The position numbers were made by a program, and so were the translations under genes. A DNA stretch of 64,000 nt from Triglochin maritima (Eukaryota; Streptophyta; Magnoliopsida; Alismatales; Juncaginaceae), in the NCBI GenBank assembly GCA_963682175.1, contig OY821792.1:30874652-30938651 (forward strand). Reading direction: 5' to 3'. The notes under the pieces are model-generated. The model was not told where the DNA came from. It was given only the letters and a program-made list of their open reading frames with translations, and did no database searches. How positions within the stretch are numbered: the stretch's first letter is position 1; each line of letters starts with the position of its first letter. Shown in pieces: positions 49,198 to 61,197 of this stretch.

Positions 49198-52100
49198 TTA
49201 TTCCTGTTGCACCATTAAGAGAGCAAATTAGACCATTCAAAACATATGGGGGATACAAAAACCATGTAAAAACCATCAGCACTTACTGCAATAAGTGGGT
49301 CGTATCGGTTGGTCCCATGAACCGTAGGATATTCTGAATCCCAATGGAAAAGCAACTGAGCTACATATCGGTCAATGGCATTTGTGTATGTTTCAACATC
49401 CACAAATTCTGGACACCTGCAGGTATTTTTGCACTAGATCAATAAAAAATTCTTTTGTTAAATTATTTTGGGAACTACTAAACGTCGCCCCAAAACTACT
49501 TAAATCGCCCCTTGAAATTACCAAATTGCCCTTAACAATATATTTAATACCCATATCGTCCCGTGTCTTTAAACAAGGTTATTGACTCAGTTTTACTAAC
49601 ATTCCTAGTACCAACACCACGAAAATGTCTGGCGAAACACCTAGATCAGGCGAAGTAACGGAGGTGGATTTTTTTTTTCCGACACGGACGTCTGGCTAAG
49701 ACGCCTGTACCATCGTGGAGGCGTCTGGCTAAGACGCCTCCACCATCGTTGAGGCGTCTTAGCCAGACGCCTCCACGATGGTACAGGCGTCTGGTTAAGA
49801 CGCCTCGACCATGGTGGAGGCGTCTTAGCCAGTCGCCTCCACGATGGTACATGCGTCTTAGCCAGACGTCCCGTTTTTTTTAATGTTTTTTGTCAAATTA
49901 AAATTATACGGTGTGTTATCTCAAATTATTTGACGTTTCTTTGCAAATTTTCGGTGGTAACCGGTCGGATTACAATGAGTTTTTTTGCAAGTGATGAAGA
50001 TTCAAAAAAATTCCAGATCCAACATTTTTAAAGTTCCAAATCCCCCGGTGGTAAAACATCATGACTTACAAATACCACCTCGACAGGTCGTTCGGGGGTA
50101 AAACATCATGAAATTTTTTGGATTTTGAAATTGTTGGATCTGGAAATTTTTGAATTTTCGGTGTACCGAAGAGGTATCGGTCATCCGAATATAGTAATTA
50201 TTAACTTATTAATTAATTTAACAATTATCTAAATTTATAATCAATTATTTTTTAAAAAAAATAATAAAAAATTACGGGCGTCTGACGGAGCCGCCCCCAC
50301 GTAGGAGGGGGCGTCTGGCTAAGACGCCTCCCCCATGGAGGAGGCGTCTTACACAGACGCCTGTCCCAAGGGCGGAGCGTCTGGGTAAAACGCCTCCCCG
50401 ATGGGTAAGGCGTCTGGGTAAAACGCCGCCCCCATGGGGAAGGCGTCTTAGCCAGACGCCCCCTCCTACGTGGGGGCGGCTCCGTCAGACGCCCGTAATT
50501 TTTTATTATTTTTTTATTAAAAAGATGTTAGATGTTTTACCAGATTCGAGTACACTGGGGCGTCCGTTGGTTCATTACTGACCTCCAAAACATTATTTTT
50601 TATGATTATAAGAGGAATATGAAGAGAGATGTGTGATAGGAGGGTAAAATGTCGCGTTATAGCAGTAGAAATGAGAGAAGGGCAAAATGGTAATTTCAAG
50701 GGGCGATTTAAGTAATTTTGGGGCGATGTTTAGCAATTCAGATTATTTTCTCTTTAAGAATCCGTACATACGAGCATTAAAAAAGTGACAGAAGTCTAAG
50801 CAAATAAAAGAAGTGACAGAAGTTAAATGCACAACAATGTAAACAATATGAAATCTATTGGGCTAGGAGAATATAAATCAAGCCACTCAAATTTTTTTAG
50901 ATGAATAAACCTAAGATTTAATTTTTTTATTGAAGTTGAAAATTTGAACCCCCAAAAGGAGGCGATTGAACTATGGAAGTTCAATATAAAATGTAAAAGA
51001 TTTCAAAGCTACGTCAAGCTTCTGAATTTTCTAGATAAACAAGCCTAACATTAAGCAAATGTAAAGATTCTTAACATCATCAAAATAAGTCTTGTAAAAT
51101 TAATTTCTCAAAAAACATAAAGAGATGGACATACTTTTGTGGTTCATCTTTGTCTTGGAATGAGTTTCCATGACCAGTCAACCTCCCAATCATGAAGGAA
51201 CTATGTCTCTCTTCTGCACTTCTTGCCAGGCGGTAGAAACCATCTCTTATACACAGCTTTGTTCTGGCATCCAACTGGAATTCAAGCAAGAAGGGCTGTC
51301 AGTTTATTATTTCTATTCGTGTCAAAACTAAATATTTCTCATGATTCCGCAGAGGAAACAAAATATTTAAATACTAGCTGCAACACCATGAAAATAACTA
51401 TAATATTTCTGAGGGCATCAATGAAAAACTTCAAGATTTGTAGACTCAATAGAAGAAAAATAACCTCGTAGAATTACCATATGCTGTGTGCATAAATCAA
51501 CTGGTAATCTATCCATTATTAAATTTAAATCAAAAGTACAGAGGCATACGTGTTTTTTGGCTGGGAGATATGTATACTAATTAACATGCATGATGTGTCT
51601 TTATGTTTCTCTTTCGAGTTTGCTGACATCATAAAAAAATTATTCTATTTGGTTTCTATAAAAACAATAAAACTTGTAAGGGAAAACCATGAAAGAATGT
51701 AATTGAGATGTGGTATAATGGTCCAAGTGTAATTTTGATGCTCATTCAAGAGTACCAGACACAAGAAGTAATGTCTACATTACCAGTCTTCCACTGGCAA
51801 AATCTGCATGCATGGAGATGTATGCTTGTGTACGTAATATGTGTTGTATGTATAGAAAGACAGAAATGCGAGGATAAATCAGTAAATAGACATATAAATC
51901 TACATATTGAGAAACAGAAAGTAAGAAGAAATAAAGCATCTGTGGAATCTAATACCTGGTCCATTGCATGCTGAAGCTGCTGAAAATGTTCTGGAACTAA
52001 TGATATATTCTCACACCCTGGCAAGGCTTCAGGTAAGTATTCCATCCTAGAATGTTGGAATGAACCCCACAGCTCACCACCATCTCCCACTTGATTGTTC

Positions 52101-54478
52101 TGTTTATGCTGATTCTTTAAGACAGCTCTGCTTATAGACGATTGAGATGGCCATCTGCTACCCAATCTGGAGGGCAGCTGTTGCCCCAGATGTGCTGCTT
52201 CTAACTTGTGTCCACCAGAAGGTAACGGTTTCAGGAATCGATCAGGTGTCTTCCTAGACCACTGCAAGGAGGTAGAACTGTTGTAGTAGGGAAATCCATT
52301 ATGTTCCCCAGATTTGAAGCAACTGGTTGACTCCGTGACAGGAATTTGCCTATGATGATTATGATAATTGATTTCGACATGGGGGTGTTGAGAATACAAA
52401 CTCTTACGAGGATGAGGAACTGAACAAGAAGTTTCATCAGCTGAAACCTGAGACAGGCAGACTTCTGAAGCTGAATCTATGGGTGAATGACATTTTTCAT
52501 TGGTATTTTGCATAGACGGATTGGGAAAATGAGTACTGCTTGTATATTCTGCTGCCTGAACTTTTCTCTTGCCACCTGATATATATGAATTTTTGGACAA
52601 TTCACTTTGCTCGTTTACCTGTAAAGGGAGGTCCAAATATTTGTAGTCCCTCTGTTAGGTGTCAAAAAATGATCAACGGTGTCCAAGCTATTCATAAGTT
52701 TGTTTTATTTGAAGTTTATTAACTGATGTTGTCATAGGTACTCATTTTAAGACTTACAAAGTAAAAACACATTTCAAACTCATATAATAATACTTCATGA
52801 CACAATGTATGTCTATGTCTAACTAAATGTTTTTCAGAAAAAATATTAAGGCGACACTTAAGTGTTCGTTACCTTTTGGTGACTCCAGGCCGCATGCCTT
52901 ATGATTATTCTCTTTTCTTTTGCTAAAAAACAGTTGAAATATACAATTTTATAAAAATAATACACTTCTAAAAGCAAGGAAACAGCAAAAGCCAGAAGGC
53001 GGACAAATGAAGAATACAACATACAAATTACTCTAATTTCTGGAAAATGGTGTACCTTTCCTTGGGAAACATGGTCGACTCCATTGGCAACATCTGCATC
53101 TAGCCATTGGGCAAAGGATCTAAAGACCAATTCAGAAGAATCATTATCACCAATTGCAGATTCACTATTATCCAGCCAAACTGTCATGCTCGCGTCATTA
53201 CGCTGATCCAAAGTGTCCCGTGTGATTAAACCTGATTGTGAGGATTGACCTGATCTATAATTATGCTCCACATCCTCTGTCATAGGCCCTGAAGATGATA
53301 AGCATGATGCTTTGTACCCATTATCTCTTAGTCCACTAGCTAAATCTTCATCTCTGAAGTGATAAGTAACACAGTTAGAATGTATTTTACTAAAACAAAA
53401 GATATGACTCGTACAGAATATGAAGTATAAGTGCTGCATACAATTTCAAGGGGGGAAAATATCTGGTACCTGTAAGTCTTCTTGGGATCTTCACAATTAC
53501 AAGTGTCCAGTGACTCAAGCCAGTGGGGTTTGAGTTCATCTTTTATGTCCTTGCTTTGGTCATCAAGAAACACAAAGCCCCCACTTGATGTAGAGACGTC
53601 AAATGAGAAAGAGAAGAAGTTGCTTTCATCTACCACAGAAGTATCTCCACGAGTAGGATGTGCTAAACAAAAGTTGGTTCCACTGATGCTGAAGTTAGGG
53701 GTATCCGGAAAGTTTGTGGATGTGGTGTTGGGAGACTCTAAAGGTAAAGTCACCTGATTCATGCAATCAGCATCAGATGTATCAGTAAACATGCTCCCCA
53801 CTGCATCAGACCATGAATACTCCTGTGCCCCAGGCTTTCCATCCATTAGAGAAGAAGAGGAAGAAAATATGGCTTTGTTATTATTCCGTTGACCACTATT
53901 TCCTGTACATTTAGCATTTCTCGTATTGTTTTCCATTAAGTCTTCTACATCACATCTGTCTTTCTGAGAACCACATTGTACTTCAAATTGATCACCCGAT
54001 AAACCACCATCATGGGGTACTGTGATATAATCTTCATATGATAAATTCCACAGAGTAGAATCTTGAGGCTGAACCAAGCATGCCAGTTAACTTATGACTT
54101 TCAACTAAATATTTGATATTGCATTGAACAGAATTACAATCACAACATGCATGCGGATATTAGGTATGCCCATATCCTATAACCCCTTTACTTTTAGAGC
54201 TTTAAGTTTTAGTCAATCAGTTTGGTACCTTGAACTTCCAGAAAGTAACAGAATGCATCATTTCACAACCTCAATTCATCTCATCAGTAGATAGTCAATT
54301 AAGGTTCAAATATGATGGTTTCTAAAGTCTGAAACAAGATGTATTAACAAGAATTTACCCTATTTTTCTTATTTCGCAAAACCCATCAATTAAAAGCTTT
54401 GAATCCAACATAACAGAGAGGAAACAGATACAAGTTAACAACCAGACAACATACCTCATAAATATTCCAATTCCCCAT
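49198..54478 (-). CDS. LNK1-like night-light-inducible, clock-regulated coactivator, 619 aa
   Basis: Exons in transcript order: 54455-54478, 53470-54068, 53056-53353, 51956-52618, 51135-51274, 49287-49416, 49198-49203, all in phase (1860 nt). The protein starts MGNWNIYE, a short first exon like that of LNK1. It has a long polar, Ser/Asp-rich, probably disordered middle. It ends with the conserved LNK C-terminal blocks QLDARTKLCIRDGFYRLARSAEERH and VDVETYTNAIDRYVAQLLFH, which match Arabidopsis LNK1 from memory. LNKs lack DNA-binding domains and act as coactivators for REVEILLE factors on evening genes. The last exon (Glu then stop) is the least certain: reading on past 49287 would add a few residues. 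A 1.27-kb transposon lies in the intron between 49416 and 51135. Confidence 0.87.
49470..50741. mobile_element. Non-autonomous TIR transposon (MULE-like MITE) in an LNK1-like intron
   Basis: The ends are inverted repeats of about 60 bp sharing 'CTAAAC(G/A)TCGCCCC', 'ACTTAAATCGCCCCTTGAAA' and 'TTACCA' blocks. ATTATTTT flanks it on both sides (49462-49469 and 50742-50749). The 8-bp duplication could be hAT or a short MULE duplication; the long TIR favours MULE. The interior has two GC-rich palindrome clusters built from 'ggcgtct(g/t)(a)gcc...agacgcc' units (49685-49870 and 50276-50500). No transposase. Confidence 0.82.
50254..50517. repeat. Large inverted repeat (arms about 80 bp) within the MITE
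   Basis: Arms 50254-50337 and about 50433-50517 are nearly perfect reverse complements, from the A-run through 'acgggcgtctgacgg' to 'ggctaagacgcc'. The loop is itself made of partly palindromic 'gcgtctg' units. A transcript could fold into a long hairpin. Confidence 0.9.
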
Positions 54479-54529
54479 CTTCCTTTAGAAATCCTTTATC
54501 CAGGCCCAAAGCTATACCAATCTGTCGAA

Positions 54530-56100
54530 TCTGTTCTCATATTTCCGGAAAAAGAACTACACCAACACCTCAAACCTACAAAAAACACAGAAATCATAAA
54601 AAACCTGCCAATCTCAGCACCAATTGAGAAAATCAGAACGTGCAATTCCACAACTCAAACATCACTCCATCAGAATTCAGAACTCAGTCACGACTTCTGA
54701 TTCAAAAATTCAACCACAAAACTACCTCAAACCCATAAACAAAACACCAGAAAACCATCGACGCCCCACACGTAGAAGGGAAAAGAAAACACAACTTGTA
54801 TTTCCACTAATCAACCAAACAAACCCCTAAAATCACCAACGCCCAATGCCAGCAGAAAACGAGGTTCATCAGGATTTACTATTCCAAAACTCAATTACCA
54901 CTAATTCCGAAATCAAACCCCTAAAACACGTCAAGCCTATGAAACCACTAGAAGTGTCCCTAGTCCTTACTGAAGTGGAAATCAAGCTTGTGAATTCCCA
55001 ACACAACCCCATACAAACACCTCAATCCATAGAAAAACATATAAAAACCCAGCAGAAAACAATTTCATCAAACCTTGCAATTCCAAAACTTAACGATCAA
55101 AATTCAACCTCGATAGGTCCTCAAACCACAAAAACCACCAGAAAACAATCAAAGCCTTCAGTCCCAGTAGAAGCAAAAAAAGATGACAGCTTGTACTTTG
55201 ACTAACCAACCATGCAAACAACTAAAATCACAAAAAAATAAAAAAACCCAACCCCAGCAGAAAATGAGTTCTAGTTTAACTTAAAACTCCAAAACTCATC
55301 CATCCGAATGAATCACTGTTAATTCAATCCTAAAACACCTCAAATCTCCACACAAAAAACACCATAAACTTCAATAGACCACCTTAAACTTCCACAACTT
55401 AATCACATAACCACATCCCAAAACCCTCCACAAACTCCAAAAAAACACACCTTAAACTTCCACTCAATCACAATAACACCTAAAACCTCCAAAAACCACC
55501 ACAAAACCTCCAAAACTCATCAAAACAGCATCGACAAACCCCATACCAAATCAAGCCTCCTCCACATAGAACCAACTAAACCACCAGTCCACCACTACCT
55601 CCGCACATATTGAATCAAGTCATCAACATCGATCATCAATTTTATTCATATCTCGAGTAAACTCTAAAAAACCTCCAAAAAAACACCTTAAACGTCTAAA
55701 CTCAATCACACAAACACCTTGTACCTCCGAAAACCACCTTAAACATCCATATTCGATCACAGAAACACCTCAAACCTACAAAAACCACAAAAAATTCCAA
55801 AAAAAAAACTCACCTTAAACATCCAAACTCAATCACACAACCCCCTCAAACCTCCAAAACCATTAAAAAAACTCAACAAAAAACCACCTTAAACTTCCAA
55901 ATTCAATCACACAAACACCTCAAACCTCCAAAAACCACAAGAAACTCCAAAAAAACCACCTTGAACTCCCAAAACCTCCAAAAAAACACATCGACAAACT
56001 CCATACCAAACCAATCCTCCTCCGGGTCGAAGCAACTCTAGCAGCACCACCTCCACACAGACCAAACCAATTCATCAACATCGATCTCCAAAACCCTAAC
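54530..56100. repeat. A/C-rich degenerate repeats in the presumed LNK1-like 5' leader
   Basis: The plus strand is dominated by 'aacctccaaaaaccacc' and 'cctcaaacctac' variants, strongest at 55320-55990. It lies between the coding start (54478) and the likely promoter (about 56150), so it is probably a long T/G-rich leader intron on the coding strand. The open frames here have no domains. Confidence 0.6.
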
Positions 56101-56145
56101 TCGACGGTTGGTTTTTTTTTCACCGGAAACGGAAAGGGTCGACGG

Positions 56146-56184
56146 TATTTATAGTGAGGGGATTCGGCGGGAGGCGGACACGTG
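56146..56184 (-). promoter_or_regulatory. LNK1-like promoter: TATA box and G-box
   Basis: On the minus strand, CTATAAATAC (56146-56154) faces the gene, and CACGTG (56179-56184) lies about 30 bp further upstream. G-boxes bind bHLH and bZIP light regulators, consistent with a light- and clock-regulated gene. The distance to the coding start implies a spliced leader. Confidence 0.5.
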
Positions 56185-56189
56185 GCGGT

Positions 56190-58004
56190 TCGGGTGCCGC
56201 GAGCATATCTGGGCTCGTGGTTGGGATCGTTAGTTGGGTGCGATTGGTCGGGAGGTGATTGGTGGGGCCCGTTTCAGGGGAAATCTGCCGGAAGGTGAGG
56301 TTAGGTGCAGGCTGACGTTTGATTTGGTGACGTCTGACGGATGAGATTTTAAGTAGTCCCAGCGCGGAAAATTAAAACAAGATACAAACGATTATACATT
56401 AAAAATAATAATTTATTTATAAGCATGTCTAGCGTAGTTTCTTGTGTACACGAAATGTCATCTATAAATGTATAATCCGTCAGTGTTGGATTATACGTGG
56501 ATTTGGGCTAATATACGTGTCATTTTTGTGTTTCTAAAACTAAACACATAATCAGTGTTGTGTTTAGTTGTGGGTAATATTTCTAGTATATATCCCAAAA
56601 AATACGACACAATACGATTGTCAAGTCTAATTTTAAGTCAAATTATGTAAATCGGTTGATAGAAGAGAGTTGAATTGATGTTGATGTGTACTCAAATAAC
56701 ACCACTTGATCTGGGGGTGCTGAAAGTTCGGCAAAAATTTGGACATTCAATGCATGAGAAACTTGGAAGACTAGATTGGATCATTGGACTACAGTTATGA
56801 GGTGTTGATTTAATTTTTTAATTGCTTGTGTGTTTTTAATGAAAAACAACTCAGATAGAGTTATACCTAACTCTAACCGTAATGGACTCACAAACCCAAG
56901 CTAACCTTGTTCGCTTTCGACACAGTAATGTGTTGATGTCGTATCGTCATGGGTTTATTTTGGTTAGTCCACCATCCTTTTGGAACCACAAAGTATAAGA
57001 CTAGAGGGAATGGAATATACAAGTATATGATTCTTATATTGCGGTACAAGAATTTACTTTTGATAAATATGAGATTATGTATCCATCACTCTCACAACTA
57101 CAATTGAAACTATTTTGTTGTCTAATAGTGGATAATATTTTCTTAAAATTGGTCGTCGTGTGTCCATCAATCTTATAAGATTCCATGCTAATATTAGCCC
57201 AAATCCAAGTACTACAAACATTCCTTTATAAAGTATGTCATGTGTTGTTATGTTTAAAAGCAGTGCGTACCTAGTCAACATGTCTAATCATCCAAACATG
57301 GGGAGTGCTTAACATTTATGTCGGGGGGATCAAAATTTGTAAATAAATTTAAAAAACAAATGGGAACTCGTTGGTTTGGTTTGGTTTGGCTTGGCTTTGG
57401 AGTATGATCAATTGTTTTACCATAATTGTGTAGATAGAAACTCGTATTATCTTATACTACATTAATTGCACAACATCTCGTATGTCTAGTTTGTTATTAG
57501 TATTCAGATATATAAAAAAAACGAAAGCCGAAACCTTATACTCCCCAATGTATATCTCCAATGGAATGACTGGTCGTCAATACGAGAAAAGAGAGGTGAG
57601 CGTAACTGAAAAGGTTAGGTGAGTGCCGAACTGGATGCGTGCGGGACGTGAGTGAGGCATGTGCGTCGTGGGAAACCAAAAACCGTGCTTGTTTCGATTG
57701 GGTAATTACGTTGTTATAATTGGAAGCATTTCATAATTAGAAGCCGATACAACGTGCCAAACAAATGGGGTGGGGGAAAGACGTTAGAGATTTGGTCTTA
57801 AAAATTAAAATGTTGTGTATGACATAATGAGACTTGTTGTGACTCAAAGACATGTGTGGACATTGGACAATGCTGTTTCGTTTTCGAGTCGGTCAAGTTA
57901 GACGTGGTTTGTTACAAGAGTCGGATACTAATCACTAGTATAGTTTGTTAAAATGGGAGTTTGTAACGATTATAGATGTTGTGGTTGCCCATCACTCAAA
58001 CAAG
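56190..58004. other. Spacer between the LNK1-like promoter and tRNA-Arg
   Basis: AT-rich with no recognised gene or complete element. A (ttggt)n-like run is near 57371-57392. Confidence 0.4.
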
Positions 58005-58077
58005 GACTCCGTGGCCCAATGGATAAGGCGCTGGTCTACGGAACCAGAGATTCTGGGTTCGATCCCCAGCGGAGTCG
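58005..58077 (+). tRNA. tRNA-Arg (anticodon ACG)
   Basis: The acceptor stem GACTCCG pairs perfectly with CGGAGTC, followed by discriminator G. The A box is TGGCCCAATGG and the B box GGTTCGATCCC. The anticodon stem CTGGT/ACCAG closes the loop CTACGGA with anticodon ACG. 73 nt, no intron, no encoded CCA, with a T-run just downstream (58079 on) as an RNA polymerase III terminator. Confidence 0.97.
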
Positions 58078-58692
58078 ATTTTATATTTTGCTGTATGTTT
58101 GGGTTATTTTCTTAAACACCCTTTCAGTATTATCGAATTCGCAATAAGATTAATGAATCATGGGATTCTACAGTTTTTATTTTGCTTAAATGTATGAAAT
58201 TTTGGTTCTTTTTTTATATGATTGTTTCCCTTTCACAGTGAAGGTAGTGTAACAACTCCTATGAGAGGATTTGAATCATCAAGACTTTGGAGTTGCAAAT
58301 TTTCAACTTGAATCATCGAAAATTTTCTGACTATAGTTTAACTTGAAAATAAAGAATCTTGATGAAAAATAAAAAAAAAATTCAAACTTGATTCGGTAAA
58401 AAAGACGTTCGAACTCAATTTTTTTTAAGTTCAACTCAATAGCTCGTTCAATTTTTTTATTGTTTTATTTATAATTATTTTTTATATTTGATAATAATAT
58501 AAAACTAAACTCGTTTACACCAACGGAATCCTGCAATTATCCGTCTGATGATAGTTTTTTAACATTTAACAAAGTTCCGGATTAAAAAATTATAACTCAA
58601 CTCACTCGAACTCGGTTTCTTATCTCGTAAGAAAAGGCCGCACTTCCTTTCCAGCTTCCACCCAAAACCCTAACCCTAATCCCCTCCTCGCG

Positions 58693-61053
58693 ATGTCCCA
58701 CTTCGGCCGATCCGGTCCTCCGGACATCAAGGACACCTTCTCCCTCCTCGTCCTCAACATCACCTTCCGTGAGCCCCATTCCACGCCTTCTCCTCTCTCC
58801 AACCACTCTTTTGGTAAAAATCTTACCTTTTCCGGTGCCCTCTCGAGCAGGAACGAGCGCGGACGATCTTTTCCCTCTTTTCGACAAGTACGGGAAGGTG
58901 GTCGACATCTTCATCCCCAGAGACCGAAGGTGCGGTGGAAGATGGAAGTTTTAAGCTAATATTGTTGTTTTAGGGTTTCGTGTTGGTGATTTTTGGGTTT
59001 TTTAGGACTGGAGACTCGAGGGGTTTTGCTTTCGTGCGGTACAAGTATGCGGATGAGGCGCAGAAGGCCGTCGAAAGACTCGACGGCAAGTTTTCGTTTT
59101 TAAAAGTCGAACTTCTGTTTGGGGTTTGAGGTTTTTGGTGTTTAGGTTTGTTTGCTTGTTTTGCAGGGAGAAATGTTGATGGGCGTAATATCATGGTGCA
59201 GTTTGCCAAGTATGGACCGAATGCTGAAAGAATGTGAGTACTCGGTTTCGTAAGCTGAGATAGTTGCTCATTTGTTATTCGGAGTATGGTTAATTTCAAC
59301 ATCGTAGACTAATTTATTTGATTATGCTTTTACACCGAAGGGTTCTTGTGGATTATGATTAGGATATGCCAGTATTGGTGATCTCTTGAACATATCCTGG
59401 TACTTGAATTTAGTGGGATATTTTCGAGAGGATTTTTAAGGCAGCTAGGTATGTGCATTGCGTTTATGAAGTGCTGTTTGTTAGGTTAGTTTATTTTGCA
59501 TTGTGTTCTGCTGGTAGAACATAGTCCCACTCTTTATTTTCTTGCAGTTTGTTGCATTGGTTTCTTGTGTTAGAGGCTTTAGACTTAAGATTGTGAAAGT
59601 AGCTTTTGTATCGTTTTCCCATCTTTTTTCTGTGGAGTTTTAATGCATGGACTTGAATATGATCTTTCTTTCGCTTGTTCATTTGCATTGCTCTTCTATA
59701 CTTGATTTCTTCCTTGTCCATTTGCAGCCAGAAAGGAAGAATAGTTGAGGAATCTAAAAACACCAGGGGCAGATCAAGAAGCAGGAGTCCAAGGCCTAGG
59801 TAATTTTCCAAACTACTTTTGAAACGATTTAAAACTTTGGCTGCGTTGGAAAATTGATTTTCCAAATTTTGATTCTATAGCATCATGATATCTCCATGGT
59901 CATATTTTGGAACTGATTTCAACTATAATGTCTGGGACGATGTTATCTGGTTGAGGAATCTAATTATCTAAGTCTATAATATCCTGTTTGGTTCTGATTT
60001 CCAGAGTAGTGGTTTAATATTTTATATTTGATTCCTGAGAGTCAAATACTCAGTTGCCAAAACACCCTACATTGACTGCTTATTCACAGTTTAACACGTC
60101 ACTTAGTGCGAGATACTGACTGTGTCGGGTGTTTACATGACATTATCTGGTGTCTAGGCACCGAGATGACTATCTTGGAAAAGGTCGCAAGAGTCGTAGT
60201 CATAGTCAGGAAAGGCATGGGCGTGACAGATACATTGAACATGAAAGAGGCTATCGCCGTCGTAGCAGGAGTCGCAGCATCAGTCCAGATTACGAAAGAG
60301 GCCGTGGCAGGGGCAAATACGATGATAGGCGCCGGAGTCGCTTTGTAGACAGGTTGAGTGTTTGCTAACTTGAGGTTTGATTTTCAACCTCTATCTAATG
60401 TTTTTCTTTTGTATTTTTGTGACAGCGCTTCACCTGCTGGACGGAGCCATACTCCACCAAGGAGCCAGTCTCCTCGTAAGTCTCAAGATGAAAGCATCCG
60501 CAGCCGTGGTGAGAAGTCCCCTCTTCGCAGTTCTCCACCTGGTGACCGGCATCACAATGATTCACCTCGTGACACACATCTCAGTGGTTCTCCTCGCGAC
60601 CGACGTTTCAGTGGTTCACCTCGCGACCGACGTCGCAGTGGTTCACCTCGCGACCGACGTCGCAGTGGTTCACCTCGTGACACGCGTCGCAGTGGTTCTC
60701 CTCGAGATCGACGTCGCAGTGGTTCTCCACGCGACCGACGTCGCAGTGGTTCTCCACGCGACCGACGTCGCAGTGGTTCAACTCGCGACCGACGTCGTAG
60801 TGGTTCAACTCGCGACCGACGTCGTAGTGGTTCAACTCGCGACCGACGTCGTAGTGGTTCACCTCGTGACCGACGTCGCAGTGGTTCACCTCGTGACCGA
60901 CGCCTCAGTGGTTCACCTCGTGACGAACATCGTGGTGATTCACCTCATGACCGTCACCACAGTGGTTCTCCTCGTGTTCAACGCCACAGTGATTCACCTC
61001 GTGATCGATGTGAAGGATCACACAGTCCATCTCTCCACAATGCAGCCGAAGTC
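58693..61053 (+). CDS. SC35: Serine/arginine-rich splicing factor SC35-like, 398 aa
   Basis: Exons 58693-58768, 58851-58929, 59006-59085, 59167-59233, 59728-59799, 60158-60352 and 60426-61050, then a stop formed by the next exon (61141-61143 after splicing). Feature end 61053 marks the end of the coding block before that intron. The N-terminal RRM starts MSHFGRSGPPDIKDTFSLLV, has RNP2 LLVLNI and RNP1 RGFAFVRY, and ends VQFAKYGPNAER, nearly identical to plant SC35. An RS domain follows. SC35 proteins bind exonic enhancers and recruit U2AF and U1 snRNP in nuclear speckles. Unusual points: intron 3 is GC-AG (donor G|GCAAGT at 59086); the RS tail carries about 17 nine-residue repeats; and if the last intron is retained, the frame continues to 61197. 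Confidence 0.92.
60559..61017 (+). repeat. 27-bp coding minisatellite in the SC35 RS domain
   Basis: About 17 direct units of 27 bp, each encoding a nonapeptide of the form SPRDRRRSG. Three consecutive units have ST in place of SP, and outer units are more diverged (DEHRGD, PHDRHH, PRVQRH). The other frames and the reverse strand stay open because of the repeat. Confidence 0.95.
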
Positions 61054-61197
61054 AGTCTATTTTCGTACTTCTGTTTGATAGTTCCTTTGTATTTTAATAT
61101 CTGCATTGATCTTGATGACATTCTTTATTTTGTTGACAGTGACGATGGTACTTATGCTGCACCATACCAGGACATTTCATGGATTATTGGTCCTTGA

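Noticed and set aside
49646..49852. RRLH/RRLY-repeat frame on the minus strand in the LNK1-like intron
   Set aside because: Translation of the palindromic 'gcgtctggctaagacgcc' units of the MITE, not a protein gene.
54624..55205. Two open frames of 68 and 119 codons
   Set aside because: Lys/Pro/Asn-rich translation of A/C-rich repeats in the antisense of a leader region. No domain or splice pattern.
57953..58147. 64-codon open frame spanning the tRNA
   Set aside because: It overlaps a perfect tRNA-Arg; the open frame is incidental.
60559..61017. Regularly spaced repeats suggesting a CRISPR array
   Set aside because: The 27-bp units are directly adjacent with no unique spacers, in frame within a plant gene.
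60377..61078. Long open frames in the +2 frame (233 codons) and on the minus strand over the SC35 repeat
   Set aside because: They arise because a 27-bp repeat without stops stays open in all frames. The RS-rich frame alone fits the RRM exons and a known family.
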